DNA from: Alphaproteobacteria bacterium
Lineage (GTDB): Bacteria; Pseudomonadota; Alphaproteobacteria; CAAHEQ01; UBA3637
Direction of reading: 5' to 3'
NCBI GenBank assembly: GCA_017555325.1
Contig: JAFZGR010000166.1
Coordinates: 1-12,121, forward strand
DNA length: 12,121 bases
Below, in pieces: positions 5,609 through 12,121 of the stretch. The position numbers were made by a program, and so were the translations under genes. A model generated the notes under the pieces. It worked only from the letters and a program-made list of their open reading frames with translations. It did no database searches and was not told the origin of the DNA. The stretch's first letter is position 1; every line of letters begins with the position of its first letter.

Positions 5609-7696
5609 ATGCGTCCCGAATCTTTAAATATTCTTTTTAAAGATTATACATCTCTTGCAGGTATAGGAGATAGAACAGCCGGATTTTTAAAAAAATTATG
5701 CGGACCTTGTTTGATTGATTTATTATTTCATATACCTATCGGCATTAATCATCGCCCTCAAATAACAAATCTATCTCAGGTAAAACGAGGGGAATATGGT
5801 ACGATACAATTAACCATTTCCGAACACATCACACCCCTCCGCAAAAAAATGCCTTATCGTATTTTGGCAACCGGCAATTTATGTGCTTGCGATATTGAAT
5901 TAGTATTTTTCAACTACCACGCCGATTACTTAAAAAAACAATTAACAATCGGACAAACATATACGGTCTCAGGAAAAATAGAACGGATTGGATGCACAAT
6001 AAAAATTCTTCATCCGGATTATATAACCCCCTCTTCCACTGCCATTCCCGAATTTGAACCGGTATACCCGCTAACCGCAGGATTAACAAATAAAGGTATA
6101 ACAAAATCCATTCAAACAATACTGGCACATTTACCTTCCATACCTGAATGGCTGGATAATTCTTTTTTACAACAAAAAAAATGGCCTTCTTTCCATGAAG
6201 CATTGAAAAAAGTTCATACACCACATGAAGAAAATGATTTATTACCACAAAATACAAACCGATTGCGATTGGCTTACGACGAACTATTAGCCAATCAATT
6301 AGCGCTTCTTTTAGTCCGCTCAAAACAAAAAAAACAACAAGGAACTATAATTCCTACGTCAAGAACACTACAATCACTGTTAAAGAAACAATTACCCTTT
6401 GAGCTGACAAATGCCCAAAATCGTGTTATTACCGAAATCGGTTCTGATTTAGCAGATACAGGTAAAATGATTCGCCTATTACAAGGAGATGTCGGTAGTG
6501 GTAAAACAATTGTTGCACTGATGAGTCTTTTACAAGCAATAGAATCTTCCTTTCAAGGCGTTTTAATGGCTCCGACAGACATTTTGGCTCATCAACATTT
6601 TGAATCCATTAAAAAAATGCTACAAAATATACCTATTCGCATGGCACTGTTAACAGGTCGAGAAAAAGGAAAAAAACGTCAAGAATTATTATCCGCCCTC
6701 CAATCCGGAGAGATACAACTACTTATCGGAACACATGCCGTTTTCAGTGAAGACGTTTGCTATTATAAATTAGGATTAGTTATTATTGATGAACAACACA
6801 AATTCGGAGTTCATCAACGACTTGCTTTAACACAAAAAGAAAAAGGGGTTAATGTGCTTGTTATGACGGCTACCCCAATTCCACGAACACTTGCTTTAAC
6901 AAATTACGGAGATATGGATATTTCCATTTTAGATGAAAAACCGGCAAACAGAAAAAAAATCGAAACATGTGTTATGCCTATGACAAAAACAACGGAAATT
7001 GCCGAAAAACTCTTTTACAAAATACAAAACAGCACTGAACGATTACAAGTTTACTGGGTGTGTCCATTAGTAGAAGAATCAGAAAAATCAGATTTAATTG
7101 CTGCTGAAAAACGCTTCGAAGAATTGAAAAAAATATTTAAGAATCGTATCGGTTTGGTTCATGGAAAAATGAAAGGATCAGATAAAGATGCCATTATGGA
7201 GAAATTTGTCTCAGGAGAATTTGACATATTGGTTGCGACAACAGTTATTGAAGTTGGGGTTGATGTTAAATCTGCTTCTATTATGGTTATTGAGCAAGCA
7301 GAACGCTTTGGATTAGCTGGATTACATCAATTAAGAGGCCGTGTCGGACGAGGCAACACACAATCAACCTGTTTACTCCTTTATGGAAAGAAATTATCTC
7401 AAACAGCACAAGCTCGACTAAAAATCATGAGAGAGACCGACAACGGATTTTTAATTGCAGAAGAAGATTTACGATTAAGAGGCGCCGGAGAAATTTTAGG
7501 TTCCAAACAATCTGGATTACTAAACTTTAAATTTGCAGATTTATCCATGCACAGCGATTTATTATATACAGCAACACAAGATGCAAAACTGATTTTAAAC
7601 ACTGATAAAAATTTAACATCTTCTCGTGGAGAGGCATTAAAGCATTTGCTTTATTTATTTAAAAAAGACAAACAAGTCAAAACATTAAACGCTTAA
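5609..7696 (+). CDS. recG: ATP-dependent DNA helicase RecG
   Basis: RecG is a superfamily 2 helicase that regresses stalled replication forks and remodels branched DNA such as R-loops and Holliday junctions. The 695-residue protein is full length. The N-terminal wedge/OB domain covers about 50-150. Helicase motifs follow in order: Walker A GDVGSGKT (293-300), motif II DEQH (394-397) followed by KFGVHQR, motif III MTATPIPRT (419-427), then VATTVIEVGVDV (542-553) and QLRGRVGRG (574-582). The translocation-associated segment DLRLRGAGEILGSKQSG (620-636) is present. The motif II tail has Lys where many RecG proteins have Arg (DEQHRFGV), a conservative change. The start lies 2 nt after the preceding stop, with only a weak AGG upstream, suggesting translational coupling. 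A hairpin with a T-run follows at 7764-7790. Confidence 0.97.
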   Translation: MRPESLNILFKDYTSLAGIGDRTAGFLKKLCGPCLIDLLFHIPIGINHRPQITNLSQVKRGEYGTIQLTISEHITPLRKKMPYRILATGNLCACDIELVFFNYHADYLKKQLTIGQTYTVSGKIERIGCTIKILHPDYITPSSTAIPEFEPVYPLTAGLTNKGITKSIQTILAHLPSIPEWLDNSFLQQKKWPSFHEALKKVHTPHEENDLLPQNTNRLRLAYDELLANQLALLLVRSKQKKQQGTIIPTSRTLQSLLKKQLPFELTNAQNRVITEIGSDLADTGKMIRLLQGDVGSGKTIVALMSLLQAIESSFQGVLMAPTDILAHQHFESIKKMLQNIPIRMALLTGREKGKKRQELLSALQSGEIQLLIGTHAVFSEDVCYYKLGLVIIDEQHKFGVHQRLALTQKEKGVNVLVMTATPIPRTLALTNYGDMDISILDEKPANRKKIETCVMPMTKTTEIAEKLFYKIQNSTERLQVYWVCPLVEESEKSDLIAAEKRFEELKKIFKNRIGLVHGKMKGSDKDAIMEKFVSGEFDILVATTVIEVGVDVKSASIMVIEQAERFGLAGLHQLRGRVGRGNTQSTCLLLYGKKLSQTAQARLKIMRETDNGFLIAEEDLRLRGAGEILGSKQSGLLNFKFADLSMHSDLLYTATQDAKLILNTDKNLTSSRGEALKHLLYLFKKDKQVKTLNA

Positions 7697-7763
7697 AAAA
7701 ACACACACAGCCAATCAATTTCCACTTTATAAACACAAAAAAATATTACTCACTTCTTTTCAT

Positions 7764-7790
7764 TGTCCATATAAAAAGGGACATTTTTTT
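7764..7790 (+). terminator. Rho-independent terminator after recG
   Basis: TGTCC (7764-7768) pairs with GGACA (7779-7783) around a 10-nt loop and is followed directly by seven T residues (7784-7790). The stem is short but the T-run is well placed, 68 nt after the recG stop. Confidence 0.6.
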
Positions 7791-7885
7791 ACGCTTTAAT
7801 TTGGACAAATCGAATTTTAAAGAAAACAAAAGATTATTGTTTTAATTGAATTGTTTATTTAAAATCAAAAAAAATGCCCAAAAGT

Positions 7886-7919
7886 AAAAAAAAGTGTTGC
7901 AATGATGCATCCTTTTTTT
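7886..7919 (-). terminator. Possible bidirectional terminator at the end of the rpoZ-rsh-acpS transcript
   Basis: TGCA (7898-7901) pairs with TGCA (7906-7909) over a four-base loop, and the outer A-tract (7886-7893) can pair with the T-tract (7913-7919) across a small internal bulge. On the minus strand the hairpin is followed by eight T residues, about 75 nt beyond the acpS stop. The inner stem is only 4 bp, so this is a tentative call. Confidence 0.35.
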
Positions 7920-7922
7920 AGA

Positions 7923-7932
7923 CACACGTGTG
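7923..7932. repeat. Perfect palindrome CACACGTGTG
   Basis: Two inverted 5-base arms with no spacer lie in an otherwise A/T-dominated gap. It could be a binding site for a dimeric protein, or chance. No gene start lies close enough to suggest which promoter it would control. Confidence 0.4.
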
Positions 7933-7993
7933 AAAAATGTTTTTTATAAGTATATGAGCTTTTAAATGAAAGGATAATGGATGGGGAATAAAG

Positions 7994-8383
7994 CTATTCG
8001 GCCTCAATAATAACAAAGGCAATTGCAGCAGAATCATCTGACAATGATAAATGGATTACGGCGTTTTTTGCTTTTTGATGAAGTGTTTGAGCGGTTTTTC
8101 CTGAAATTTGCAAAGATGGTGCTCCGAAAGAATCATTAAAAACTTCAATTTCCTGCCATGTAGCCAAAGCTCCGATACCACAACCTAATGCTTTAACAAA
8201 GGCCTCCTTTGCTGCAAAACGTTTTGCATAAAAAGTATCTTTCAATTCTTCGGATAAATTTAATGCACATTCTTGCTCATGGGCAGTAAAAATTCGATGA
8301 ATAAACTTCTTACCAAAACGATGACGAATTAATTTAATTCGGTCAATTTGAACAATATCTGTGCCAATTCCTGCAATATGCAT
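7994..8383 (-). CDS. acpS: Holo-[acyl-carrier-protein] synthase AcpS
   Basis: AcpS moves the 4'-phosphopantetheine arm from coenzyme A onto a serine of acyl carrier protein, which is required for fatty acid synthesis. The 129-residue protein starts MHIAGIGTDIVQIDRI with metal-binding Asp9. It contains FAAKEAFVKALG (56-67) with the second metal ligand Glu60; both motifs are diagnostic. Length is normal for the family. The ATG at 8383 lies 3 nt after the rsh stop, and its weak ribosome site (GAAAG, about 8394-8398) lies inside the end of rsh, so translation is probably coupled. It is the last gene of the rpoZ-rsh-acpS transcript, an arrangement that places lipid synthesis next to the stringent response in Alphaproteobacteria. 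Confidence 0.96.
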   Translation of the reverse strand: MHIAGIGTDIVQIDRIKLIRHRFGKKFIHRIFTAHEQECALNLSEELKDTFYAKRFAAKEAFVKALGCGIGALATWQEIEVFNDSFGAPSLQISGKTAQTLHQKAKNAVIHLSLSDDSAAIAFVIIEAE

Positions 8384-8386
8384 AGT

Positions 8387-10522
8387 TTACGCTTTCATTC
8401 GATGGACCGTTGCGATATGTTTATATGAACGAAGTGCTTGTAGTAAAACATCTAATTCATTATTGTTTTTAACTTCAACCTCAATAATGATATCCGAAAA
8501 ACCATTGCTTCGACTTTGCGTGTTTAAATTTGTTAATGGAACATTGTGTTTTGCAATAATGTTTGTTAACTCGGTTAATGAGGATGGTCTATCTTCTAAA
8601 ACAATTTTAATCTTAACAGGGAGAACTTTATCTTGGACTACACTCATATTCCAATCAACATCCAACCATCGTTCTGATTCATCTTGATATTGTGTTAAAG
8701 TTGGGCAATCTTGCGTATGGATGGTAACATCTTTTCCTGTGGTGACAATTCCGACAATGGCATCTCCTGGAACAGGGTGGCAACATTTTCCAAATTTTAA
8801 TGCAATACCAGAAATAAGCCCAGTTACCGGCATTTTCTTATCCAAAAGAGTATCTGATTTGCTCTTTTTAAATAAGGAGATAGCTCGTTTGAATCCAGAA
8901 GGTATACAATCCGGATGGAGTTGATTAAAAACATCTTTAAACGGGATTAAACCTGCACCGATTGCTGCCAAAAAATCATTAACACTATTTTGTTTGTATT
9001 GATCTAAAAGCGGTTGTAATTCTTTTTCATTCCAACTAATGCAATACTCTTTGGCTGCATTATTAAAGTAATCCTTGCCAAGTATCAAATTCTTTTCATA
9101 TTGCTGCGCACGAATAAAACGACGAATACAGGCTTTTGCTTTTGCTGTAACCGCAAGGTGTTCCCACTCTGGTGATGGTGTTTGATTTTTATTGGTCATA
9201 ATTTCTACTTGGTCACCATTTTCCAAGACTGTTCGCAATGGTTTTATTTTTCCGTTTATTTTTACACCGACACAAGTATCTCCAACACGGGAATGAACGG
9301 CATAAGCAAAATCAATCGGGCCAGCACCACGAGGGAGTGTAATCAAATCCCCTTTAGGAGAAAAACAAAACACCTGATCTTGATACATAGCAATTTTTGT
9401 GTGTTCTAAAAATTCATTGGGGGAAGATGAATGATTCATCAAATCTAACAAATCCCGTAACCAACGATATTGCTTTCCTTCTTTGTGAACACCTTCTTTA
9501 TACTCCCAATGCGCTGCAACACCGTATTCCGCAACAGCATGCATATCTTTTGTACGAATTTGAACTTCAATTCGACGATTTAATGGTCCGATAACGCCCG
9601 TATGGATTGACCGGTATCCATTTGGCTTAGGTGTAGAAATATAATCTTTATAACGTCCTGGAATCATTGGATACTTTGTATGGATAATTCCTAATGTTTG
9701 ATAGCAAGAGGCAGTCGAATCCACAATAATACGAAAAGCCATTACATCACAAACCTGTTCAAAAGAAATGTTTTTCTTTTGCATTTTACGCCAAATAGAA
9801 TAAGGACGTTTCTCACGTCCGGAAATATTTGCCGAAAGATTATGTTCTTCCAAATCATTTTTTAATTCATTAATAACCGTTTCAACATCTTGTTTCCCTT
9901 GTTCGCTTAAAAAATGCAAACGGGATTGAATGCTTTTATGGGCTTCTGGATATAAAATCTGGAAGGACCAATCTTCCATTTCATCTTTTAATGCCTGCAT
10001 CCCGATTCGTTCAGCAAGAGGCACATAAATTTCCATGGTTTCTTTTGCAATTCGATACCTTTTTTCTGGCTTTTTACAAAAATGCAATGTTCGCATATTG
10101 TGCAGTCTGTCAGCTAATTTAATCAGCAAAACTCGAATATCCGTACTGGTTGCCAAAACAAGTTTTTGAAAATTTTCAGCCTGTTTTGTTTCTTCGGAGT
10201 GAATTTGTACCTTGGATAATTTCGTAACTCCTTTTACCAAATTGGCAACATCAGCACTAAACAGTTCTTTTAAATCGGCATACGAAGCTGCGGTATCTTC
10301 TATTGTATCATGTAATAATGCGGCAATAATTGTTGCCGTATCCAAATGATATTGTGTTAAAATTTCCGCAACACTTAACGGATGAGAAAAATAGGGATCG
10401 CCTGACTCCCTTACTTGGGCTATATGCATTTTCATAGCAAACACATACGCCCGATTTAATGCTTCTTCATCTGCCGAAGGATCGTAAGATTTTACGCGTT
10501 CCACCAATTCATATTGACGCAT
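8387..10522 (-). CDS. rsh: Bifunctional (p)ppGpp synthetase/hydrolase (RSH family)
   Basis: This makes and degrades the alarmone (p)ppGpp and controls the stringent response. The 711-residue protein has the full long-RSH layout. The HD hydrolase domain shows His47, HDTIEDT (71-77) and Asp138 in LADRLHN. The synthetase domain shows GREKRPYSIWRKM (235-247), RYKD (290-293), GYRSIHT (302-308) and Glu319 in IEVQIRT. A TGS domain covers about 383-443, a zinc-finger-like FGKCCHPVPGD lies at 577-587, and a C-terminal ACT domain covers about 635-708. RYKD matches the basic RxKD form of bifunctional enzymes, not the acidic ExDD of synthetase-only RelA; with the intact HD residues, both activities are expected. 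A strong AGGGGGA precedes the ATG at 10522. It lies 20 nt after rpoZ. It can equally be called spoT or relA. Confidence 0.96.
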   Translation of the reverse strand: MRQYELVERVKSYDPSADEEALNRAYVFAMKMHIAQVRESGDPYFSHPLSVAEILTQYHLDTATIIAALLHDTIEDTAASYADLKELFSADVANLVKGVTKLSKVQIHSEETKQAENFQKLVLATSTDIRVLLIKLADRLHNMRTLHFCKKPEKRYRIAKETMEIYVPLAERIGMQALKDEMEDWSFQILYPEAHKSIQSRLHFLSEQGKQDVETVINELKNDLEEHNLSANISGREKRPYSIWRKMQKKNISFEQVCDVMAFRIIVDSTASCYQTLGIIHTKYPMIPGRYKDYISTPKPNGYRSIHTGVIGPLNRRIEVQIRTKDMHAVAEYGVAAHWEYKEGVHKEGKQYRWLRDLLDLMNHSSSPNEFLEHTKIAMYQDQVFCFSPKGDLITLPRGAGPIDFAYAVHSRVGDTCVGVKINGKIKPLRTVLENGDQVEIMTNKNQTPSPEWEHLAVTAKAKACIRRFIRAQQYEKNLILGKDYFNNAAKEYCISWNEKELQPLLDQYKQNSVNDFLAAIGAGLIPFKDVFNQLHPDCIPSGFKRAISLFKKSKSDTLLDKKMPVTGLISGIALKFGKCCHPVPGDAIVGIVTTGKDVTIHTQDCPTLTQYQDESERWLDVDWNMSVVQDKVLPVKIKIVLEDRPSSLTELTNIIAKHNVPLTNLNTQSRSNGFSDIIIEVEVKNNNELDVLLQALRSYKHIATVHRMKA

Positions 10523-10542
10523 CCGATCCCCCTTTGTTTTAA

Positions 10543-10902
10543 TTAGGCATTATTGATATCATCAACAACCTGAAAAGAATCCGATTCGACAAATTCGGCA
10601 TCGCTATATAATTGTTCTGTAATACCTTCTGTTTCAATGACTTTAGATTCAACGGTTTCAACAGGATTCTCGTGGTGTGCAAATCGTTGCATGCCGGCAA
10701 TTATATTTTCATGAATCTGATTTAAATCAATCGTTTGTTCTTCAATTTCACGCAAAGCGACAATTGTATTTTTGTCATTATCACGACTTAATGTAATCGG
10801 TGTTCCCGAATCCAATGATTTTGCACGACTGGCAGCGGTTAAAATTAAATCAAACCGATTTGGAACGATTTTTACGCAATCTTCAACTGTTACACGAGCC
10901 AT
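10543..10902 (-). CDS. rpoZ: DNA-directed RNA polymerase omega subunit
   Basis: Omega assists folding and assembly of the beta' subunit in RNA polymerase and, in proteobacteria, forms part of one ppGpp binding site. The 119-residue protein opens MARVTVEDCVKIVPNRFDLI and contains AASRAKSL and the SGTPITL...NDKNTIVALREI block, typical of alphaproteobacterial omega. The C-terminal half is acidic and poorly conserved, as usual for this group. The ATG at 10902 has AAAGGAT a few bases upstream on the minus strand. It is the first gene of the rpoZ-rsh-acpS transcript. Its position directly before rsh links the alarmone enzyme with its polymerase target and is a conserved arrangement. Confidence 0.96.
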   Translation of the reverse strand: MARVTVEDCVKIVPNRFDLILTAASRAKSLDSGTPITLSRDNDKNTIVALREIEEQTIDLNQIHENIIAGMQRFAHHENPVETVESKVIETEGITEQLYSDAEFVESDSFQVVDDINNA

Positions 10903-10943
10903 TTTTTATCCTTTCATGCTTAAAATAAGATTATAATATTGTT

Positions 10944-10972
10944 ACTATACGATTTTTTTTTGAAAAAAGCAA
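10944..10972 (-). promoter_or_regulatory. Promoter of rpoZ-rsh-acpS
   Basis: On the minus strand TTGCTT (10972-10967) and TATAGT (10949-10944) are separated by exactly 17 nt. The start point would be near 10937, with a leader of about 35 nt to the rpoZ ATG. The spacer contains a long A-run, which may add intrinsic bending. Confidence 0.65.
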
Positions 10973-10997
10973 GTATCTTTTCAAAGAAGCGCTTGCT
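10968..10997. repeat. Inverted repeat AGCAAG / CTTGCT joining two divergent -35 boxes
   Basis: AGCAAG (10968-10973) and CTTGCT (10992-10997) are exact inverted arms with an 18-nt spacer. Flanking A and T runs extend the dyad with one bulged base. A nested 8-bp palindrome AAGCGCTT (10987-10994) touches the right arm. The arms overlap the -35 boxes of the rpoZ and metG promoters. A simple terminator role is unlikely, since no gene is read into it from either side. Confidence 0.5.
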
Positions 10998-11021
10998 CTT
11001 TTTCTATTTTTTTTATATACT
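10993..11021 (+). promoter_or_regulatory. Promoter of metG
   Basis: TTGCTC (10993-10998) and TATACT (11016-11021) are separated by exactly 17 nt. Transcription would begin near 11028, about 27 nt before the ATG, leaving room for the ribosome site AAAGGGG (11041-11047) but not for a leader riboswitch or T-box. Confidence 0.65.
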
Positions 11022-11054
11022 GAACTAAATTTTAACAAACAAAGGGGTTTAAAA

Positions 11055-12121
11055 ATGAAAAAATATTTAATTACCAGCGCCTTACCTTATGTAAATGGTT
11101 TACCGCATTTAGGACATTTAATTGGGTGTTTATTGCCTTCAGACGTTTATGCTCGTTTTTTACGCCAAAAGGGAGAGAATGTCTTGTATATCTGTGGTAC
11201 AGATGAACACGGAACACCCTCTGAGGTTGGGGCGGCAAAAGAAGATATGCCGGTTGAAGATTATTGTACCAAATACCATAATTTGCATGCTGAAATGTAT
11301 AAAGGGTTTAATTTGTCGTTTGATTATTTTGGAAGAACCTGTTCTGAACAGAATAAGGAAATTGTTTATCGCATTTTTAATGAGTTGGATAAAAATGGTC
11401 TTATTTCGGAAAAAGTGACACGACAAGTTTATTCAGTTGATGATGGTCGCTATTTGCCAGATAGCTATGTTATGGGAACTTGTCCGCATTGTGGATACGA
11501 AAAGGCAAAAGGAGATCAATGTGAAAATTGCACGAAGGTTTTGGATCCAATTGATTTGATTAAACCACGTAGTGTTATTTCTGGCAGTGAAAATTTAGAA
11601 ATTCGGGAAACAAAACACTTGTTTTTGCAATTACCTAAATTAGAAAAAGAGTTAACCGAATGGATTGAAACGAAAAAAGGAATTTGGCCGGATATCGCTT
11701 ACTCCATTGCTCAAAAATGGTTAAAGGAGGGGTTGCAGGAACGGGGAATTACACGGGATTTGAAGTGGGGATTTGCTGTGCCGAAAGAAGGATTTGACGG
11801 TAAAGTATTTTATGTATGGTTTGATGCTCCTATCGGTTATATCGGTATTACAAAACAATGGGCAGACGAACAACCCTCACACCGTCATTTCGAAGATTGG
11901 TGGTTGGATAAAGAAAATGTTATTCACACAGAATTTATGGGAAAAGATAATATTCCGTTTCACACAATTACATTTCCGGCCACATTAAGAGGCACAGGTG
12001 AAAACTGGACGGAAGTGAGTATGTTAAAAGGGATGAATTATTTAAATTTTGCCGGAGGAAAATTTTCAAAATCCGCACATCGGGGTATTTTTCTGGATGA
12101 CGCTATTAAAGAATTTCCAGC
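11055..12121 (+). CDS. metG: Methionyl-tRNA synthetase, N-terminal 355 residues (runs off the window)
   Basis: The enzyme charges tRNA-Met, including the initiator. I translated from the ATG at 11055, supported by AAAGGGG (11041-11047); the frame stays open to the window end. Visible elements are the ATP-binding HLGH (18-21) in LPYVNGLPHLGHL, GTDEHGTP (48-55), a zinc knuckle CPHC (143-146) with CENC (156-159), the VWFDAPIGYI block (254-263), FMGKDNIPFHT (294-304) and the KMSKS-equivalent loop KFSKS (336-340). The zinc knuckle, FMGKDN and KFSKS resemble the archaeal/eukaryotic-like MetG form rather than the zinc-free HIGH/MSKSLGN form I know from rickettsial relatives. The residues after KFSKS (AHRG) depart from the usual RGxG. 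The anticodon-binding domain and any C-terminal tRNA-binding domain lie beyond the edge. Leucine codons and G/C bias differ from the rest of the window. Confidence 0.93.
   Translation, partial: MKKYLITSALPYVNGLPHLGHLIGCLLPSDVYARFLRQKGENVLYICGTDEHGTPSEVGAAKEDMPVEDYCTKYHNLHAEMYKGFNLSFDYFGRTCSEQNKEIVYRIFNELDKNGLISEKVTRQVYSVDDGRYLPDSYVMGTCPHCGYEKAKGDQCENCTKVLDPIDLIKPRSVISGSENLEIRETKHLFLQLPKLEKELTEWIETKKGIWPDIAYSIAQKWLKEGLQERGITRDLKWGFAVPKEGFDGKVFYVWFDAPIGYIGITKQWADEQPSHRHFEDWWLDKENVIHTEFMGKDNIPFHTITFPATLRGTGENWTEVSMLKGMNYLNFAGGKFSKSAHRGIFLDDAIKEFP

Larger units (their letters stand above)
7697..7993. other. AT-rich intergenic gap between convergent recG and acpS
   Basis: The 297-nt stretch has no credible gene. 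It holds a probable recG terminator (7764-7790), a second A-tract/T-tract stem-loop (7886-7919) that could end the rpoZ-rsh-acpS transcript, and a perfect 10-bp palindrome (7923-7932). The rest is A/T runs without clear structure. The only start codon with an SD-like sequence near the acpS end (at 7979) opens a four-codon frame. Confidence 0.7.

Noticed and set aside
5910..6323. Open frame of 137 codons on the minus strand inside recG, with hydrophobic stretches
   Set aside because: It lies fully antisense to the conserved RecG N-terminal region. The hydrophobic residues come from reading Lys/Asn/Gln-rich codons in reverse.
7837..7865. TTGTTT and TAAAAT with a 17-nt spacer in the recG-acpS gap, a possible small RNA promoter
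   Set aside because: Matches of this quality are expected by chance in such AT-rich DNA, and no defined transcript follows.
8361..8687. Open frame of 108 codons on the plus strand across the acpS/rsh junction
   Set aside because: It is antisense to two well-supported genes and has no recognisable domain.
10903..11054. Replication origin in the rpoZ-metG gap
   Set aside because: The skew change hints at it, but no DnaA-box cluster (TTATCCACA-like) was seen, and only one gene beyond the gap is visible.

Overview
The window looks like an ordinary chromosomal segment from an AT-rich alphaproteobacterium, probably uncultured and host-associated. Two gene orders point there: a zinc-ribbon (MJ0042-type) gene divergent from ftsE-ftsX-ydcF-plsC, and an rpoZ-rsh-acpS block. 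Both arrangements are familiar in Alphaproteobacteria. The high AT content and very small gaps between genes suggest a lineage with a reduced, compact genome. The exact taxon cannot be named from the sequence alone. No mobile element, CRISPR array, tRNA or rRNA was seen.

Layout: (1) 1-237, minus: N-terminal part of a zinc-ribbon protein. (2) 326-4367, plus: a tight five-gene envelope operon, ftsE, ftsX, a YdcF/DUF218 protein, a PlsC-type acyltransferase and an anhydro-MurNAc-kinase-like protein, with gaps of -1 to 12 nt. It combines septal peptidoglycan control, phospholipid synthesis and apparent cell-wall recycling. (3) 4376-5020, minus: an alpha/beta-hydrolase (carboxylesterase/acyl-protein-thioesterase type), convergent with the operon. 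(4) 5094-7696, plus: a small secreted protein of unknown function and recG, with a promoter in front and a hairpin terminator behind. (5) 7697-7993: an AT-rich gap with terminator-like hairpins and a perfect palindrome. (6) 7994-10902, read on the minus strand as rpoZ, rsh (bifunctional ppGpp synthetase/hydrolase), acpS. (7) 10903-11054: a divergent promoter region whose two facing -35 boxes form an inverted repeat. (8) 11055 to the window end, plus: metG, cut off by the edge.

Most genes are intact housekeeping genes. Four things deserve a second look. The AnmK-like protein has lost the family's N-terminal phosphate-binding motif and a second motif, yet keeps the rest of the fold and sits in an envelope operon. 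The methionyl-tRNA synthetase is of the zinc-binding, KFSKS, archaeal/eukaryotic-like kind rather than the form I associate with Alphaproteobacteria. metG also differs from the rest of the window in strand G/C bias and leucine codon choice. The secreted protein before recG is unrecognised. I found no convincing new multi-gene system.
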